Origin: Arcobacter sp.
GTDB taxonomy: Bacteria; Campylobacterota; Campylobacteria; Campylobacterales; Sulfurimonadaceae
Assembly (NCBI GenBank): GCA_024637195.1
Contig: JAGXFN010000002.1
Coordinates: 273,723 to 337,722, forward strand
Length of the DNA stretch: 64,000 nucleotides
Direction: 5' to 3'
Below the pieces are notes generated by a model. That model did no database searches and had not been told where the DNA came from. It saw only the letters and a program-made list of their open reading frames with translations. This document shows positions 9,313-18,465 of this stretch, piece by piece. Each line of letters opens with the position of its first letter. The first letter of the stretch is position 1. Position numbers and translations under genes: made by a program.

Positions 9313-9842
9313 GAAGTGTGATGAAGGTTTTTAGGCTGCATAGAGTACTTTTGGCTCTTATTTTAGGAGTGTTGTTTGCAGGATGCGGCTATCTTCCTGC
9401 ATCAAAACAAGCAAGAGAGGTTCTTGGTGAGAAGATCTTTGTCGAAGTGACCGTCTCTTTGGAAAACCCCGAAAGTGCTGTTTTAATCAAGGATGCCACA
9501 CGAAAAGCGGTGATTACACGTTTTCATGCCTCTTTGGTACCTCAGAAGATGGCCGAGACGACCTTGTGGGTCGACTTGGCAAACGTGAGCTTTGTCCCCT
9601 TGCAGTATGACAGCAACGGCTATGTTATTGTTTACAGGACAGCGGTTATACTAAATGTGACACGCCGTGGAAACGGGGAGAAAAAAAGCTATAATGCTCA
9701 AGGCTTTTATGACTTCGCAATCGAGCCAAATGCCGTGATAACCGACACCCAGCGTTTTGAGGCGATCCGCTACGCCTCGCTAAAAGCGCTGAACTCGTTT
9801 GTGGCAAAAGTCGGAGCCGAAGGCAGTAAAGCCGCAGAGTAG
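9309..9842 (+). CDS. lptE: LptE-like LPS-assembly lipoprotein
   Basis: A 177-residue lipoprotein with signal peptide and lipobox LFAGC (cysteine near residue 26) followed by GYLP, as in LptE/RlpB proteins, which plug the LptD pore that inserts lipopolysaccharide into the outer membrane. The ATG overlaps the leuS stop; in many proteobacteria lptE also lies directly after leuS, and that synteny is the main support because sequence conservation in the family is low. The start could be M1 or M5 (9321). Confidence 0.75.
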   Translation: MRSVMKVFRLHRVLLALILGVLFAGCGYLPASKQAREVLGEKIFVEVTVSLENPESAVLIKDATRKAVITRFHASLVPQKMAETTLWVDLANVSFVPLQYDSNGYVIVYRTAVILNVTRRGNGEKKSYNAQGFYDFAIEPNAVITDTQRFEAIRYASLKALNSFVAKVGAEGSKAAE

Positions 9843-9884
9843 AGTCAGATATTACCGGTTAAAAATTTATTTTTAGGAGGCCTT

Positions 9885-11420
9885 GTGACTATTAACCAGA
9901 TCATCAAACGCGCTTTTGAGCGTCTAAAAAAAGAAAATAAACTTTTGACCCCTGATCTCTATATGGAAGCCTTCTGCCTGGAAGCCAAAGCTGCGGGCAT
10001 AGTCGTTGAGGACTGCAACCAGGTTGAGAAATTTATCAAAAAACTAGACCCCTCTTTACAAAATGAGCTCAAACAGTACCGCGTAAAAACTTTAAATGAA
10101 CTCATCACTTTTTTTATTGCCAAGCTCAACCGTCTCAAACCCGTCGAATGCAGCGCTCAAAACAGCGCGCTCAGCACCCTTTTGAAGCGGGTGCTTCAGA
10201 CGATATCATCCCTGCATAACGCGGAACTCAGCGCGCTTTCGACAAAGAGCATAAAAGATCTGGATTTGGCCAGCGACGCCGAACAGATCGAAAAGATCAA
10301 AGAAGAGTGGATCAACTTTTTAACAAGTTATGATGACAGTTTTTTTGACCGTTTAAAGCCGCTGGGCAGAGTGAATAAAAACGACATCAAAGCAACAATA
10401 GAAAACCTCAGCATTCATTCCAAAGCAGATACTATGCAGGACGAACTGCAAAACCTGGCCCTTCTTTTTGTCGCAAGTTTTGCACCTTCAATCGCGTCAA
10501 GCGTGAACGAGGAGCTGGCTAAGATTTCAGATGAGATCCGTAAAAATCCGCAAAGTCTCAGCTCTGAAACAATGATTCATTCCATAAAGCGGGCCATTCA
10601 GCTGAGAATAAACCTGGACAAACATCATATTAAAAAGATGCTTGCCTCGCTTGATGGCGTGTTGAAGAGACTCTCTATCCAGCTCCTGTCTCTTATAGAC
10701 AGAACAGACAACTCCGGAAACGAGATCGCAAAGATCAAGGTCAACCTTAAAAATATGGAGCTTCACCACAGCGATGATTTCAAGTCGGCCCACAAAAGGC
10801 TCTATTCGATCGCCACTTCGCTTGAGGAAGAGACCCTGCTTCTAGGTACAGAACTCAAAGAGCATAACCATGTGGTCTCAGAGATGGAAAAAAAGATACA
10901 AGAGCTGGAAAAAGAGCTGGAGAGCGCCAAAAAAGCTTCGCGTGAAGATACACTGACAAAGCTTTACAATAAACGTGCGCTGGACGAGTTTCTGGAGATT
11001 CGCGAAGGGGAGTTTAAGCGCCATGAGAAGCCCTATAGTATCATCTTTTTTGATATCGACTATTTCAAAAAAGTCAATGACACATATGGGCATGAAGCGG
11101 GAGATCTTGTTTTAAAAGGCTTTGCCCAGGTTTTCAAAGGAATCGCCCGCAATATCGATACTGTAGGCCGGTATGGCGGCGAAGAGTTTATGGCGATCTT
11201 AAGCGAGACTGACCACAACGGAACTATCGTTTTTGCCGAAAAGGTGAGAAAAAAGCTTGAAGTCAGCCGTTTTTTATATGAGGGGCAAAAGATACAGGTG
11301 ACTATCAGTGCAGGGATTGCGTTTAGAGAAGAATACCCTTCAATGCAGGCGATGCTGAAGTCAGCAGATGATAAGCTCTACAAAGCCAAAAATAACGGAC
11401 GTAACCAGATCATCTCATGA
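9885..11420 (+). CDS. GGDEF diguanylate cyclase with long N-terminal helical region
   Basis: Probably makes cyclic di-GMP from two GTP. The 511-residue protein has an all-helical N-terminal 340 residues without membrane segments, ending in a coiled coil (KKIQELEKELESAKK), then a C-terminal GGDEF domain. The active site is intact as GGEEF (431-435), and the inhibitory RxxD site is present as RNID (422-425), so product inhibition is expected. The start is GTG 9885 behind GGAGG. No recognisable sensor domain is visible in the N-terminus. It overlaps folC by four bases and is part of the operon running to mfd. No EAL domain is seen in this window. Confidence 0.88.
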   Translation: MTINQIIKRAFERLKKENKLLTPDLYMEAFCLEAKAAGIVVEDCNQVEKFIKKLDPSLQNELKQYRVKTLNELITFFIAKLNRLKPVECSAQNSALSTLLKRVLQTISSLHNAELSALSTKSIKDLDLASDAEQIEKIKEEWINFLTSYDDSFFDRLKPLGRVNKNDIKATIENLSIHSKADTMQDELQNLALLFVASFAPSIASSVNEELAKISDEIRKNPQSLSSETMIHSIKRAIQLRINLDKHHIKKMLASLDGVLKRLSIQLLSLIDRTDNSGNEIAKIKVNLKNMELHHSDDFKSAHKRLYSIATSLEEETLLLGTELKEHNHVVSEMEKKIQELEKELESAKKASREDTLTKLYNKRALDEFLEIREGEFKRHEKPYSIIFFDIDYFKKVNDTYGHEAGDLVLKGFAQVFKGIARNIDTVGRYGGEEFMAILSETDHNGTIVFAEKVRKKLEVSRFLYEGQKIQVTISAGIAFREEYPSMQAMLKSADDKLYKAKNNGRNQIIS

Positions 11421-12577
11421 GCTTAGCCGATTTTTTAGAACAAAAACCTCTTTACTATAGCCAAATCGACCATACCCGTATGCCGCGGGCGTATGCCTCT
11501 ATCAAAGACAAGATCGCTATTGCTCCTCTTATTCATCTTGTCGGTACCAACGGCAAGGGGACAACCGGACGCTTTATTGCGCAGGCTCTACTTGCTTTAG
11601 GGCATAGTGTCGGCCACTATACATCTCCGCACATCCATGTCTTTAACGAAAGGATCTGGCTCAACGGAAGTACTGTCGATGATGAGCGCTTGGAAGATGC
11701 ACACCAAAAACTTTTTGCTCTGCTTGCAAAGGAGTTTAGAGAGAGTCTGAGCTATTTTGAATATACGACGCTTCTGGCCATGACCATTTTCCAAGGATGT
11801 GACTATGTTGTACTTGAAGCAGGACTTGGAGGAGAACATGATGCGACCAATGTCTTCGACAAAGTGCTCTCCGTCATCACTCCTATCGGCATTGATCATG
11901 AAGATTTTTTAGGAAGCAGTATCCGCGAGATCGCAGGGGCAAAGCTTCGCAGCGTCACAAACAAAGCAATCCTGGGCGAACAGCGCTTCAACGAGGTATA
12001 TGCGGTAGCGGCCGAACTTCAAATGGACTCATCTCTGAGGTTTATCGACTACAAAGAGTGTTTGGACGAGGCACAAGTACGGCTCGCAGAAGAGCTTAGC
12101 AAAGAGCAGGAACTCCCGCACTATTTGCAGGAGAACCTTCTTCTTGCAATGGCTGCACTTAAGGAATTAGGCTTTAAGATTAAGAAAAAGTTATTCGATT
12201 CTCAGCGTTTAGAGGGTAGAATGCAGAGAATAAAAAAGAATGTCTGGCTTGATGTCGGCCATAATACGCTTGCAGCAGAGGCTATTTCACACTGTTTTTT
12301 TCCAAAATCAATGAATTTAGTCTATAACAGCTACAGCGATAAAGACTATCGGTCGATCTTGCATCTACTCGCACCCATTATTAAAAGAGTAGAGATCATC
12401 CTCGTCGATAATGAACGTATTGTACCCAGAGAAGAACTGGTTGCGGCTATTGCAGAAAATGGACTTGAGTACAAAGCATTTGAGGGTATAAACGAGGACG
12501 AGAATTATCTTGTCTTTGGCTCATTCAGTGTAGCTCAGACATTTACAAAATTTTTAGACAGGGCAAGCTGTCCTTAA
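11417..12577 (+). CDS. folC: dihydrofolate/folylpolyglutamate synthase
   Basis: ATP-dependent ligase that adds glutamate to dihydropteroate or folate. The 386 residues carry the P-loop GTNGKGTT (43-50), the folate loop YTSPHIHVFNERI and the Mur-ligase motif EAGLGGEHDATN. It is slightly shorter than the E. coli enzyme (about 420), with a shortened C-terminal domain that still has WLDVGHN. The ATG overlaps the cyclase stop. Bifunctionality (FolC/FPGS) is usual in bacteria but is not provable from sequence alone. Confidence 0.93.
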   Translation: MSLADFLEQKPLYYSQIDHTRMPRAYASIKDKIAIAPLIHLVGTNGKGTTGRFIAQALLALGHSVGHYTSPHIHVFNERIWLNGSTVDDERLEDAHQKLFALLAKEFRESLSYFEYTTLLAMTIFQGCDYVVLEAGLGGEHDATNVFDKVLSVITPIGIDHEDFLGSSIREIAGAKLRSVTNKAILGEQRFNEVYAVAAELQMDSSLRFIDYKECLDEAQVRLAEELSKEQELPHYLQENLLLAMAALKELGFKIKKKLFDSQRLEGRMQRIKKNVWLDVGHNTLAAEAISHCFFPKSMNLVYNSYSDKDYRSILHLLAPIIKRVEIILVDNERIVPREELVAAIAENGLEYKAFEGINEDENYLVFGSFSVAQTFTKFLDRASCP

Positions 12578-12601
12578 GACGGGCAATTTCAAAGGTTTCT
12601 T

Positions 12602-13552
12602 ATGCGTAATCAATTTACAATAACTATTCATGATGCAAACGGGATCAAACAGTTTAATCTGCATCAAATCATCAAGCGAATGGGCATCTATCTTCTGCTT
12701 TTTCTGCTTTTTATTTTTGCTTTGGCCGCTCTGTCAATCTCATATTTGAACATAAGTGTCAACAAAATCAAGACAAAAAAAGATGAGATGAAAACGGCTT
12801 ATGCTGCCTTGGAAGAGAAGAATATGAAGCTTCAGATGACAGTTCTGGCCACAGAAGACACGCTGAAAATGAAGCATGATGAGCTAAATGTTGTCACCGA
12901 CAGGCTCTGTGATATCGAAGATCTGATCGGTCTTTCGGCAGATCAGAGCTCAACCCTGCAGGAGAGAGTAGAGTTGGCGACAGTGACGTCTGAAGAGATG
13001 GCGGCACTTATGCAGCATATTCCAAACGGCTCCCCGGTTGAGTACAACGGGATCACATCAAAATACGGTTCCCGTATACATCCTACCCTGGAGCGCAAGG
13101 AGTTTCATCGTGGCACGGACCTCAAAGCCTCCATGGATACTCCGATCTATGCAACGGCAGATTCGATTGTCGAATGGGCAGGAAAACATGAGAGGAGTGG
13201 GTACGGAAATCTCATCATACTGGATCACAGTTTTGGATTTAAGACATATTTCGGACACCTAAACAAAATTGTGGTAAAATCAGGACAGTTTATTAAACGC
13301 GGCGACTTGGTCGGCTATTCAGGTAATACCGGTATGTCCAACGGCCCCCACCTACATTATGAAGTCAGATTTCTGCAAAGAGCACTTAACCCGTTTTGGT
13401 TTATTAAGTGGAACGTCGCTTCATACAACACCATATTTGAAAAGGAGACTAACGTCCCATGGCAATCTTTAATAGCAGCGACAACACACCTGCACAAAAC
13501 AACAACAATACCACTATCATCACAGAAGGTTCTTTTATCAAGGGCGAGATGA
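12602..13552 (+). CDS. M23 (LytM) peptidoglycan endopeptidase, Csd-like
   Basis: A 316-residue membrane-anchored peptidase with one transmembrane helix (about 28-50), a periplasmic coiled coil (about 53-105) and a LytM domain (about 145-265). All zinc and catalytic residues are present: H169 and D173 in HRGTD, H219 in FGHL, and H250/H252 in GPHLHYE. In Helicobacter pylori the DD-endopeptidases Csd1 and Csd2 are encoded next to the bactofilin CcmA and together set helical cell shape; the same pairing here suggests the same role. Its last 94 bases overlap the bactofilin gene in another frame, which gives it a low-complexity tail after the catalytic domain. Confidence 0.9.
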   Translation: MRNQFTITIHDANGIKQFNLHQIIKRMGIYLLLFLLFIFALAALSISYLNISVNKIKTKKDEMKTAYAALEEKNMKLQMTVLATEDTLKMKHDELNVVTDRLCDIEDLIGLSADQSSTLQERVELATVTSEEMAALMQHIPNGSPVEYNGITSKYGSRIHPTLERKEFHRGTDLKASMDTPIYATADSIVEWAGKHERSGYGNLIILDHSFGFKTYFGHLNKIVVKSGQFIKRGDLVGYSGNTGMSNGPHLHYEVRFLQRALNPFWFIKWNVASYNTIFEKETNVPWQSLIAATTHLHKTTTIPLSSQKVLLSRAR

Positions 13553-13872
13553 AACTTGACTGTAACCTCTATATCAACGGTGAATTTGAAGGCTCGATCC
13601 ATTCAACAAAACTAGTAACGATAGGTAAAAGTGGAAAGGTCCGTGGAGAGATCCATACGGATCATCTTGTAGTACAGGGCCAGGTAGAAGGTTCTGTTGA
13701 AGCGGAACGTCTTGAAATCATGTCGGCCGGAAAAGTTCTCGGATCGATTTCGACAGGCGAACTCGTCATCGAGGCCAAGGGACACTTTGAGGGCGAAAGC
13801 AAGATCAAGAGCAAAGAGTTAACAACCAAGGCTATCAATGTGGTCGCAAACGAGAAGAAGAGAGAGGCGTGA
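13459..13872 (+). CDS. ccmA: bactofilin (CcmA-like)
   Basis: A 137-residue cytoskeletal polymer subunit. A disordered N-terminus with NNNNTTIIT is followed by the beta-helical bactofilin core (about 20-115), seen as repeating GxxxG/hydrophobic turns such as YINGEFEGSIHS, GKSGKVRGEI and GQVEGSVEAERL, and a lysine-rich tail. The start ATG 13459 has its own AAAGGAG and lies inside the upstream M23 peptidase gene; the overlap is 94 bases. Bactofilin scaffolds position peptidoglycan hydrolases, consistent with this pairing. Confidence 0.92.
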   Translation: MAIFNSSDNTPAQNNNNTTIITEGSFIKGEMKLDCNLYINGEFEGSIHSTKLVTIGKSGKVRGEIHTDHLVVQGQVEGSVEAERLEIMSAGKVLGSISTGELVIEAKGHFEGESKIKSKELTTKAINVVANEKKREA

Positions 13873-16847
13873 GCCAAGCCAGACTATACGAATATCTTCA
13901 CAATAACTCCCCCGAACTTATCATAGTCAAAGATGCCAAAGAGGCGCTCTCTTTGGCAGACCTTGCACGATTTTGTGAAAAAAAGGTGCTGCTATTTCCC
14001 GATCTGCGTGCCGTCAGCGGGGATGATCTCCGCTCATTCAAGTCAGAGCTTTTTGAGCTCTTCTCCGCGCTGAACAGCTACTATGAGGCAGGAGTAAAAC
14101 CCCTGGTCATCGCACCGATAAAGACACTCTCGCAGCATCTCCCAAAGCCTGAGCTTTGTGCAAAAAAGAGCCTTGAGTTCGGCGACACAATAGCTCTCGC
14201 AGACTTCAAGAAAGAGATGCTCTTTTGGGGATATAGTTTTGTCGACATTGTCGAAGAGAAAGGTGAGATCTCTTTTCGCGGCGACATCATCGACATCTAC
14301 CCCATATCCGCTCCTATGCCCTACCGTATTTCGCTCTTTGGTGACGAGATCGAAGAGATCCGCGCCTTTGAGCTGGAGACCCAAAAGAGTATTAAAGGCG
14401 AGATCGAAAAGATTGAGATTACGCCGGCCTATTTTGCCCTGGATGAAGAGCAGTACGATGCAGTAAAACTAAGGTGCGAGCAGAGTCCTTCGGATAGTTT
14501 TGTCAAAGATATCTACTCTTTGGGCCTGTGGCATCTTGAGGAGCTGAGCGAAGCCTTTATGGTCGGCAAAAAGGCCGTTTTTGCCTCAGACCTTTCGCTT
14601 GAGCTCGAAGAGATCTATGCCTTTGATCGCAATGCCGTAGAGCGGAGCTTTTTTGAACTTCCTCTCATCCCTGAGGCAAAAGAGTACCAAGAGTTTTCTG
14701 TGATCGATGTCAAGCGTTCTCTTGAAGTGCACAAAGACAAAAAGATCACGCTGATCGCTTCGAATGAAGCCCAGATCAAACAGCATGATCTGCATGACAC
14801 GTCGAAGATAAAGGTCTTTTTTTCAAATCTTATCGTTAATCTGATCGGAAAAAACGAGCTGATCTTCTCCTTGAACAAGCAGATTAAAAAGAAGCGCCAA
14901 AAAAAGACAAGCATTATTCTTGACGAGCTAAAACCCGGGGATTATGTCGTTCACGAAGACTACGGTGTGGGCATATTCAAAAAGATAGAGCAGGCCGTTA
15001 TCCTCGGCGGGATCAAAGATTTTGTCGCTATCTCTTATCAGGGGGAAGAGCGGGTTTTGATCCCGGTTGAAAACCTCGAGTCCATCGACCGCTACATCTC
15101 CTCGGGCTCGCTGCCGGTTCTGGACAAGCTGGGTAAAGGGAGTTTCGGCAAGTTAAAAGACAAGGTCAAAAAGAGACTCTTCGAGATCGCGGGAGAGATC
15201 ATCAACCTTGCCGCATCGCGCGCGATGATCAAGGCTCCTCGGCTTGTCTGTGATCCGAAAAAGATAGAGATCTTTCAAGAAGCGGCCGGCTTTGAGTATA
15301 CGGAAGATCAGACACGCTCGATAAACGAGATCATAGAAGATATCAGCCAGGAAAAGGTGATGGACAGACTTTTGAGCGGAGATGTCGGTTTCGGTAAGAC
15401 AGAAGTTGCGATGAATGCGATGTATGCAGCCTATCTCAGCGGCTACCAGTCGGTACTTATCGTTCCGACGACTCTTCTCTCCTCCCAGCACTACAAGTCT
15501 TTGAAGGAGCGTTTCAGCCCTTATGAGATCAAGATCGCCAAACTTGACCGCTTTATATCGGCAAAAGAGAAGACGCTGATCTTAAAAGCGCTCAAAACGG
15601 GAGAGATTGACATCGTCGTCGGCACGCATGCGCTTCTCACGGCCGAGTTTGCCAAGCCCGGGCTGGTGATTATTGATGAAGAACACAAGTTCGGTGTCAA
15701 ACAAAAAGAGAAGCTGAAGTCCCTTTACGAAAAAGTACACCTTCTCTCCATGAGCGCCACGCCTATCCCTCGAAGTCTGAATCAGGCGATGAGCTCGATC
15801 AAGCAGATGAGCACTTTGATGACACCTCCGTCAGAGCGCCAGGGTGTGCGGACCTTCGTTAAAGAGTACGACGAAAAACTGATAAAAGAGGTGATCTTGC
15901 GCGAGATCAGACGGGGCGGGCAGCTTTTTTACGTCTTCAACTCGATCGATATGATGTCAATAAAGAAGAGAGAGCTTCTGCATATTCTGCCCAATCTGCG
16001 CATCTTGATGCTGCACTCGCAGATCTCTGCCGCAGAGACCGAAAAAGAGCTGATGAAGTTCCAAAACCGCGAGTATGACCTGATGCTGGCCACCTCCATC
16101 ATCGAATCAGGCATCCACATGCCTACCGTCAACACGATGCTTATCGACGGAGCAGACCGCTTCGGTATAGCTGATCTGCACCAGCTTCGCGGCCGGGTAG
16201 GGCGTGGGCATATCGAAGGCTATGCCTACTTTATCGTAAACGACAAAGAGAACCTGACCGAGGAGGCAAAAAAACGCCTTATCGCCCTTGAATCCAACAG
16301 TTTTTTAGGCAGTGGTTCGGTTCTAGCCTACCACGACCTGGAGATCCGAGGCGGCGGAAACCTGGTCGGCGATGCTCAGAGCGGACATATCAAAAATATC
16401 GGTTATGCTCTTTACTTACGAATGCTCGAAGATGCGATCAAAGAACTCTCCAACCAGCAGGAGGTCGAACGCAGAAAAGTCGATATCAAACTTACGATCT
16501 CCGCCTATATCTCCGATGAGGTAGTCAGAGAAGAACGCCTGCGTCTAGAGCTTTACAGACGCTTGAGCCACTGCGAAGAGGTGACAGAGGTTTACGAGAT
16601 CGAAGAAGAGACGATCGACCGCTTCGGAAAACTGGATCTGCCGACAAAGCAGTTTTTTGAACTGATCGTCATCAAACTGCTCAGCATTGAGAAGTCGATC
16701 ACGCTGATTGGCAACTACGGGCAAAACATCTCCGTGACCTACTCCAACGGCTCGACAGAGAGCATCAAGGCAGCAAGTAAAGATGATGACGATATCATCA
16801 AAGAGGTGCTGACCTATCTGCGCAATGTAAAACGTAAGGTGCTATAG
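13869..16847 (+). CDS. mfd: transcription-repair coupling factor
   Basis: DNA translocase that removes RNA polymerase stalled at lesions and recruits UvrA. The 992 residues contain a UvrB-like N-terminal region (FRGDIIDIYP), the RNA-polymerase-interaction domain (KPGDYVVHEDYGVGIF), the helicase Walker A GDVGFGKTE, the DEEH box in VIIDEEHKFG, the SATPIPRS motif, the second RecA domain with QLRGRVGRG, and a C-terminal TRCF domain. The start is GTG 13869 overlapping the bactofilin stop. It is shorter than the 1,148 residues of E. coli, mainly in the N-terminal half, as in Campylobacter. Confidence 0.96.
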   Translation: MSQARLYEYLHNNSPELIIVKDAKEALSLADLARFCEKKVLLFPDLRAVSGDDLRSFKSELFELFSALNSYYEAGVKPLVIAPIKTLSQHLPKPELCAKKSLEFGDTIALADFKKEMLFWGYSFVDIVEEKGEISFRGDIIDIYPISAPMPYRISLFGDEIEEIRAFELETQKSIKGEIEKIEITPAYFALDEEQYDAVKLRCEQSPSDSFVKDIYSLGLWHLEELSEAFMVGKKAVFASDLSLELEEIYAFDRNAVERSFFELPLIPEAKEYQEFSVIDVKRSLEVHKDKKITLIASNEAQIKQHDLHDTSKIKVFFSNLIVNLIGKNELIFSLNKQIKKKRQKKTSIILDELKPGDYVVHEDYGVGIFKKIEQAVILGGIKDFVAISYQGEERVLIPVENLESIDRYISSGSLPVLDKLGKGSFGKLKDKVKKRLFEIAGEIINLAASRAMIKAPRLVCDPKKIEIFQEAAGFEYTEDQTRSINEIIEDISQEKVMDRLLSGDVGFGKTEVAMNAMYAAYLSGYQSVLIVPTTLLSSQHYKSLKERFSPYEIKIAKLDRFISAKEKTLILKALKTGEIDIVVGTHALLTAEFAKPGLVIIDEEHKFGVKQKEKLKSLYEKVHLLSMSATPIPRSLNQAMSSIKQMSTLMTPPSERQGVRTFVKEYDEKLIKEVILREIRRGGQLFYVFNSIDMMSIKKRELLHILPNLRILMLHSQISAAETEKELMKFQNREYDLMLATSIIESGIHMPTVNTMLIDGADRFGIADLHQLRGRVGRGHIEGYAYFIVNDKENLTEEAKKRLIALESNSFLGSGSVLAYHDLEIRGGGNLVGDAQSGHIKNIGYALYLRMLEDAIKELSNQQEVERRKVDIKLTISAYISDEVVREERLRLELYRRLSHCEEVTEVYEIEEETIDRFGKLDLPTKQFFELIVIKLLSIEKSITLIGNYGQNISVTYSNGSTESIKAASKDDDDIIKEVLTYLRNVKRKVL

Positions 16848-16881
16848 TTACAATGGCATTAATCTAACAACTGGAAATAGT

Positions 16882-17687
16882 ATGCGAATAGCTTTTATCG
16901 GCGACATTATCGGACGTCCCGGGCGTACGATGATAAAGATCCATCTTAAAAAACTCAAAGAAGAACACAAGATCGACTTCGTGATCGCCAACTACGAAAA
17001 TGCCAGCCACGGCTTCGGTCTGACACCAAAAAATGCCAGTGAGCTTTTTGGCAGCGGCATCGACGTGATGACGGGGGAAACCACTCCTGGGACAAAAAAG
17101 AGATCCACGGGATGTTTGACAAGTTCGAGCTTTTGCGGCCGCACAACTACCCTGCAGAAGTCAGCGGTACGGGGTGCAAGGTGTATGAGGTCGCCGGCGA
17201 AAAATTGGCGGTGCTCAACCTGATGGGCCATTATGCGATGCCGATGGTGGGAAATCCTTTTCGTTGCGCGACCGAGACGATAGCTGCCTTGCGTGAAGAG
17301 GGAATCAAAAATATCTTTATCGACATGCATGCGGAAGCCACGAGCGAAAAGCGGGGCCTTTTGATGATGTTCAAGTCCCAGGTGAGCGCTATCGTAGGCA
17401 CACATACCCATGTCGGCACGGATGACCTTCAGATCGATGCCAACACGGGATATCTCAGTGATATCGGTCTGACGGGTTGCCGGGACAACGTGATCGGGAT
17501 GGATGCCAAGACCCCCATACGCCGTTTTATGACAGGACTTCCTGGACGTTTCGAAGTACCGGAGAAGTGCAGATCGATCCTGCAGATGGTAATATTTGAT
17601 ATTACGGACGGAAGATGCGAAAATGCCTTTAAGATCAAGCGTTTTGACGACGGAAGAGAGTTTGTGACCCAGGCATGGATGGATTGA
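16882..17687 (+). pseudogene. YmdB/TIGR00282-type metallophosphoesterase with a -1 frameshift
   Basis: Two frames together encode a protein of the YmdB family (2',3'-cyclic-nucleotide phosphodiesterase fold). The first frame gives D8 (GDIIGRPGR) and E39-N40 (NYENASHG); it then reads DVMTG and goes out of frame. The second frame resumes with HSWDKKEIHGMFDKF and continues through DMHAEA, GTHTHVGTDD and a normal C-terminus. The break is in a run of five G at 17073-17077; six G would restore TGGNHSWD, including the metal ligand N67. All other conserved residues are intact, so the mutation is recent, a sequencing error, or a site of slippage. The 3' end overlaps magIII by 13 bases. Confidence 0.85.
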
Positions 17688-18322
17688 TCAAAGACTCCTA
17701 CGAGCTTTACACTCTTTTGCAAAAACAGGATCTGCTTCGGGACAAACCGCCGATGTGGTGGCCGAACTACGGAAGTTTTGAAGTGCTTGTCGGAGCCATC
17801 TTGACCCAGAACTCCCAGTGGAAAAGGGTTGAGGTCTCGCTTGAAAACCTGCGCTCACAAAATCTTTTGCAGCTTGAACCTCTCTGTCATATAGATACAG
17901 AAAGGCTCCGAATGTTGATCTCCCCGAGCGGACTGTTCAAGTCAAAAGCAGAATATATTATTATGCTGGCCAGAGCTATCAAAGAATCATACGGAAGTTT
18001 TGAAAACTTTTGCCGCGAGGTCAAAAGAGAGTGGCTCTTAAAACAAAAAGGGATAGGCCCGGAGAGTGCGGATTCGATACTCTGCTATGGCTGTAAGCGG
18101 GGCGAGATGGTGGTCGATGCTTATACCGCGCGTCTTCTTGGCGCTTTTGGGCATGAGTTTGACACCTATGCCACAATGAAAGCATGGTGCGTGCAGGGCT
18201 TGATTGAGCACTTCAAAAAAGAAGAACAGCCAAAGATTTTTGCCCTTTTTCATGGTATGATTGTGGAGTTTGTCAAAGCAAATTCTAAAAATAAAAAAGT
18301 AGAAGCGGAGCGTTTAAAATGA
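17675..18322 (+). CDS. magIII: 3-methyladenine DNA glycosylase, MagIII type (HhH-GPD)
   Basis: Base-excision repair enzyme of the endonuclease III superfamily. The 215 residues closely follow the Helicobacter MagIII pattern: the tryptophan-proline segment MWWPNYGSFEVLVGAILTQN (28 onward), the helix-hairpin-helix QKGIGPESADSILCY (124-138), the catalytic aspartate D148 in VVDAY, and a C-terminal RFHG-like segment LFHGMIVEF. The four-cysteine iron-sulfur loop of endonuclease III is absent, as in MagIII. It overlaps the phosphoesterase before it and the small lipoprotein after it. Confidence 0.88.
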   Translation: MDGLIKDSYELYTLLQKQDLLRDKPPMWWPNYGSFEVLVGAILTQNSQWKRVEVSLENLRSQNLLQLEPLCHIDTERLRMLISPSGLFKSKAEYIIMLARAIKESYGSFENFCREVKREWLLKQKGIGPESADSILCYGCKRGEMVVDAYTARLLGAFGHEFDTYATMKAWCVQGLIEHFKKEEQPKIFALFHGMIVEFVKANSKNKKVEAERLK

Positions 18323-18444
18323 AGTATTTTTTAACAGTAGTAAGTATGATCGTGCTCTTTGGCGGATGTTCTGCCAAAGAGTTTAATGAAGGAGCAGACA
18401 GTATCGGAAAGGATGTTAGCAAGCTTTTTGAAGTACGCGAATAA
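18319..18444 (+). CDS. 41-residue entericidin-like lipoprotein
   Basis: A very small lipoprotein: a signal peptide MKYFLTVVSMIVLF, a lipobox LFGGC (cysteine near 17) and a 24-residue mature part with GADSIGKDVSKLFE. The mature part resembles entericidins (small lipoproteins of about 40-50 residues with a G-x-D-I/V pattern). The ATG overlaps the magIII stop (ATGA), so it is translationally coupled. It ends 21 bases before the convergent dnaX stop. Function is not known; in enterobacteria entericidins form an antidote/toxin pair, but only one copy is present here. Confidence 0.7.
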   Translation: MKYFLTVVSMIVLFGGCSAKEFNEGADSIGKDVSKLFEVRE

Positions 18445-18465
18445 AGAAGAATCGGCGGGGCGTGT

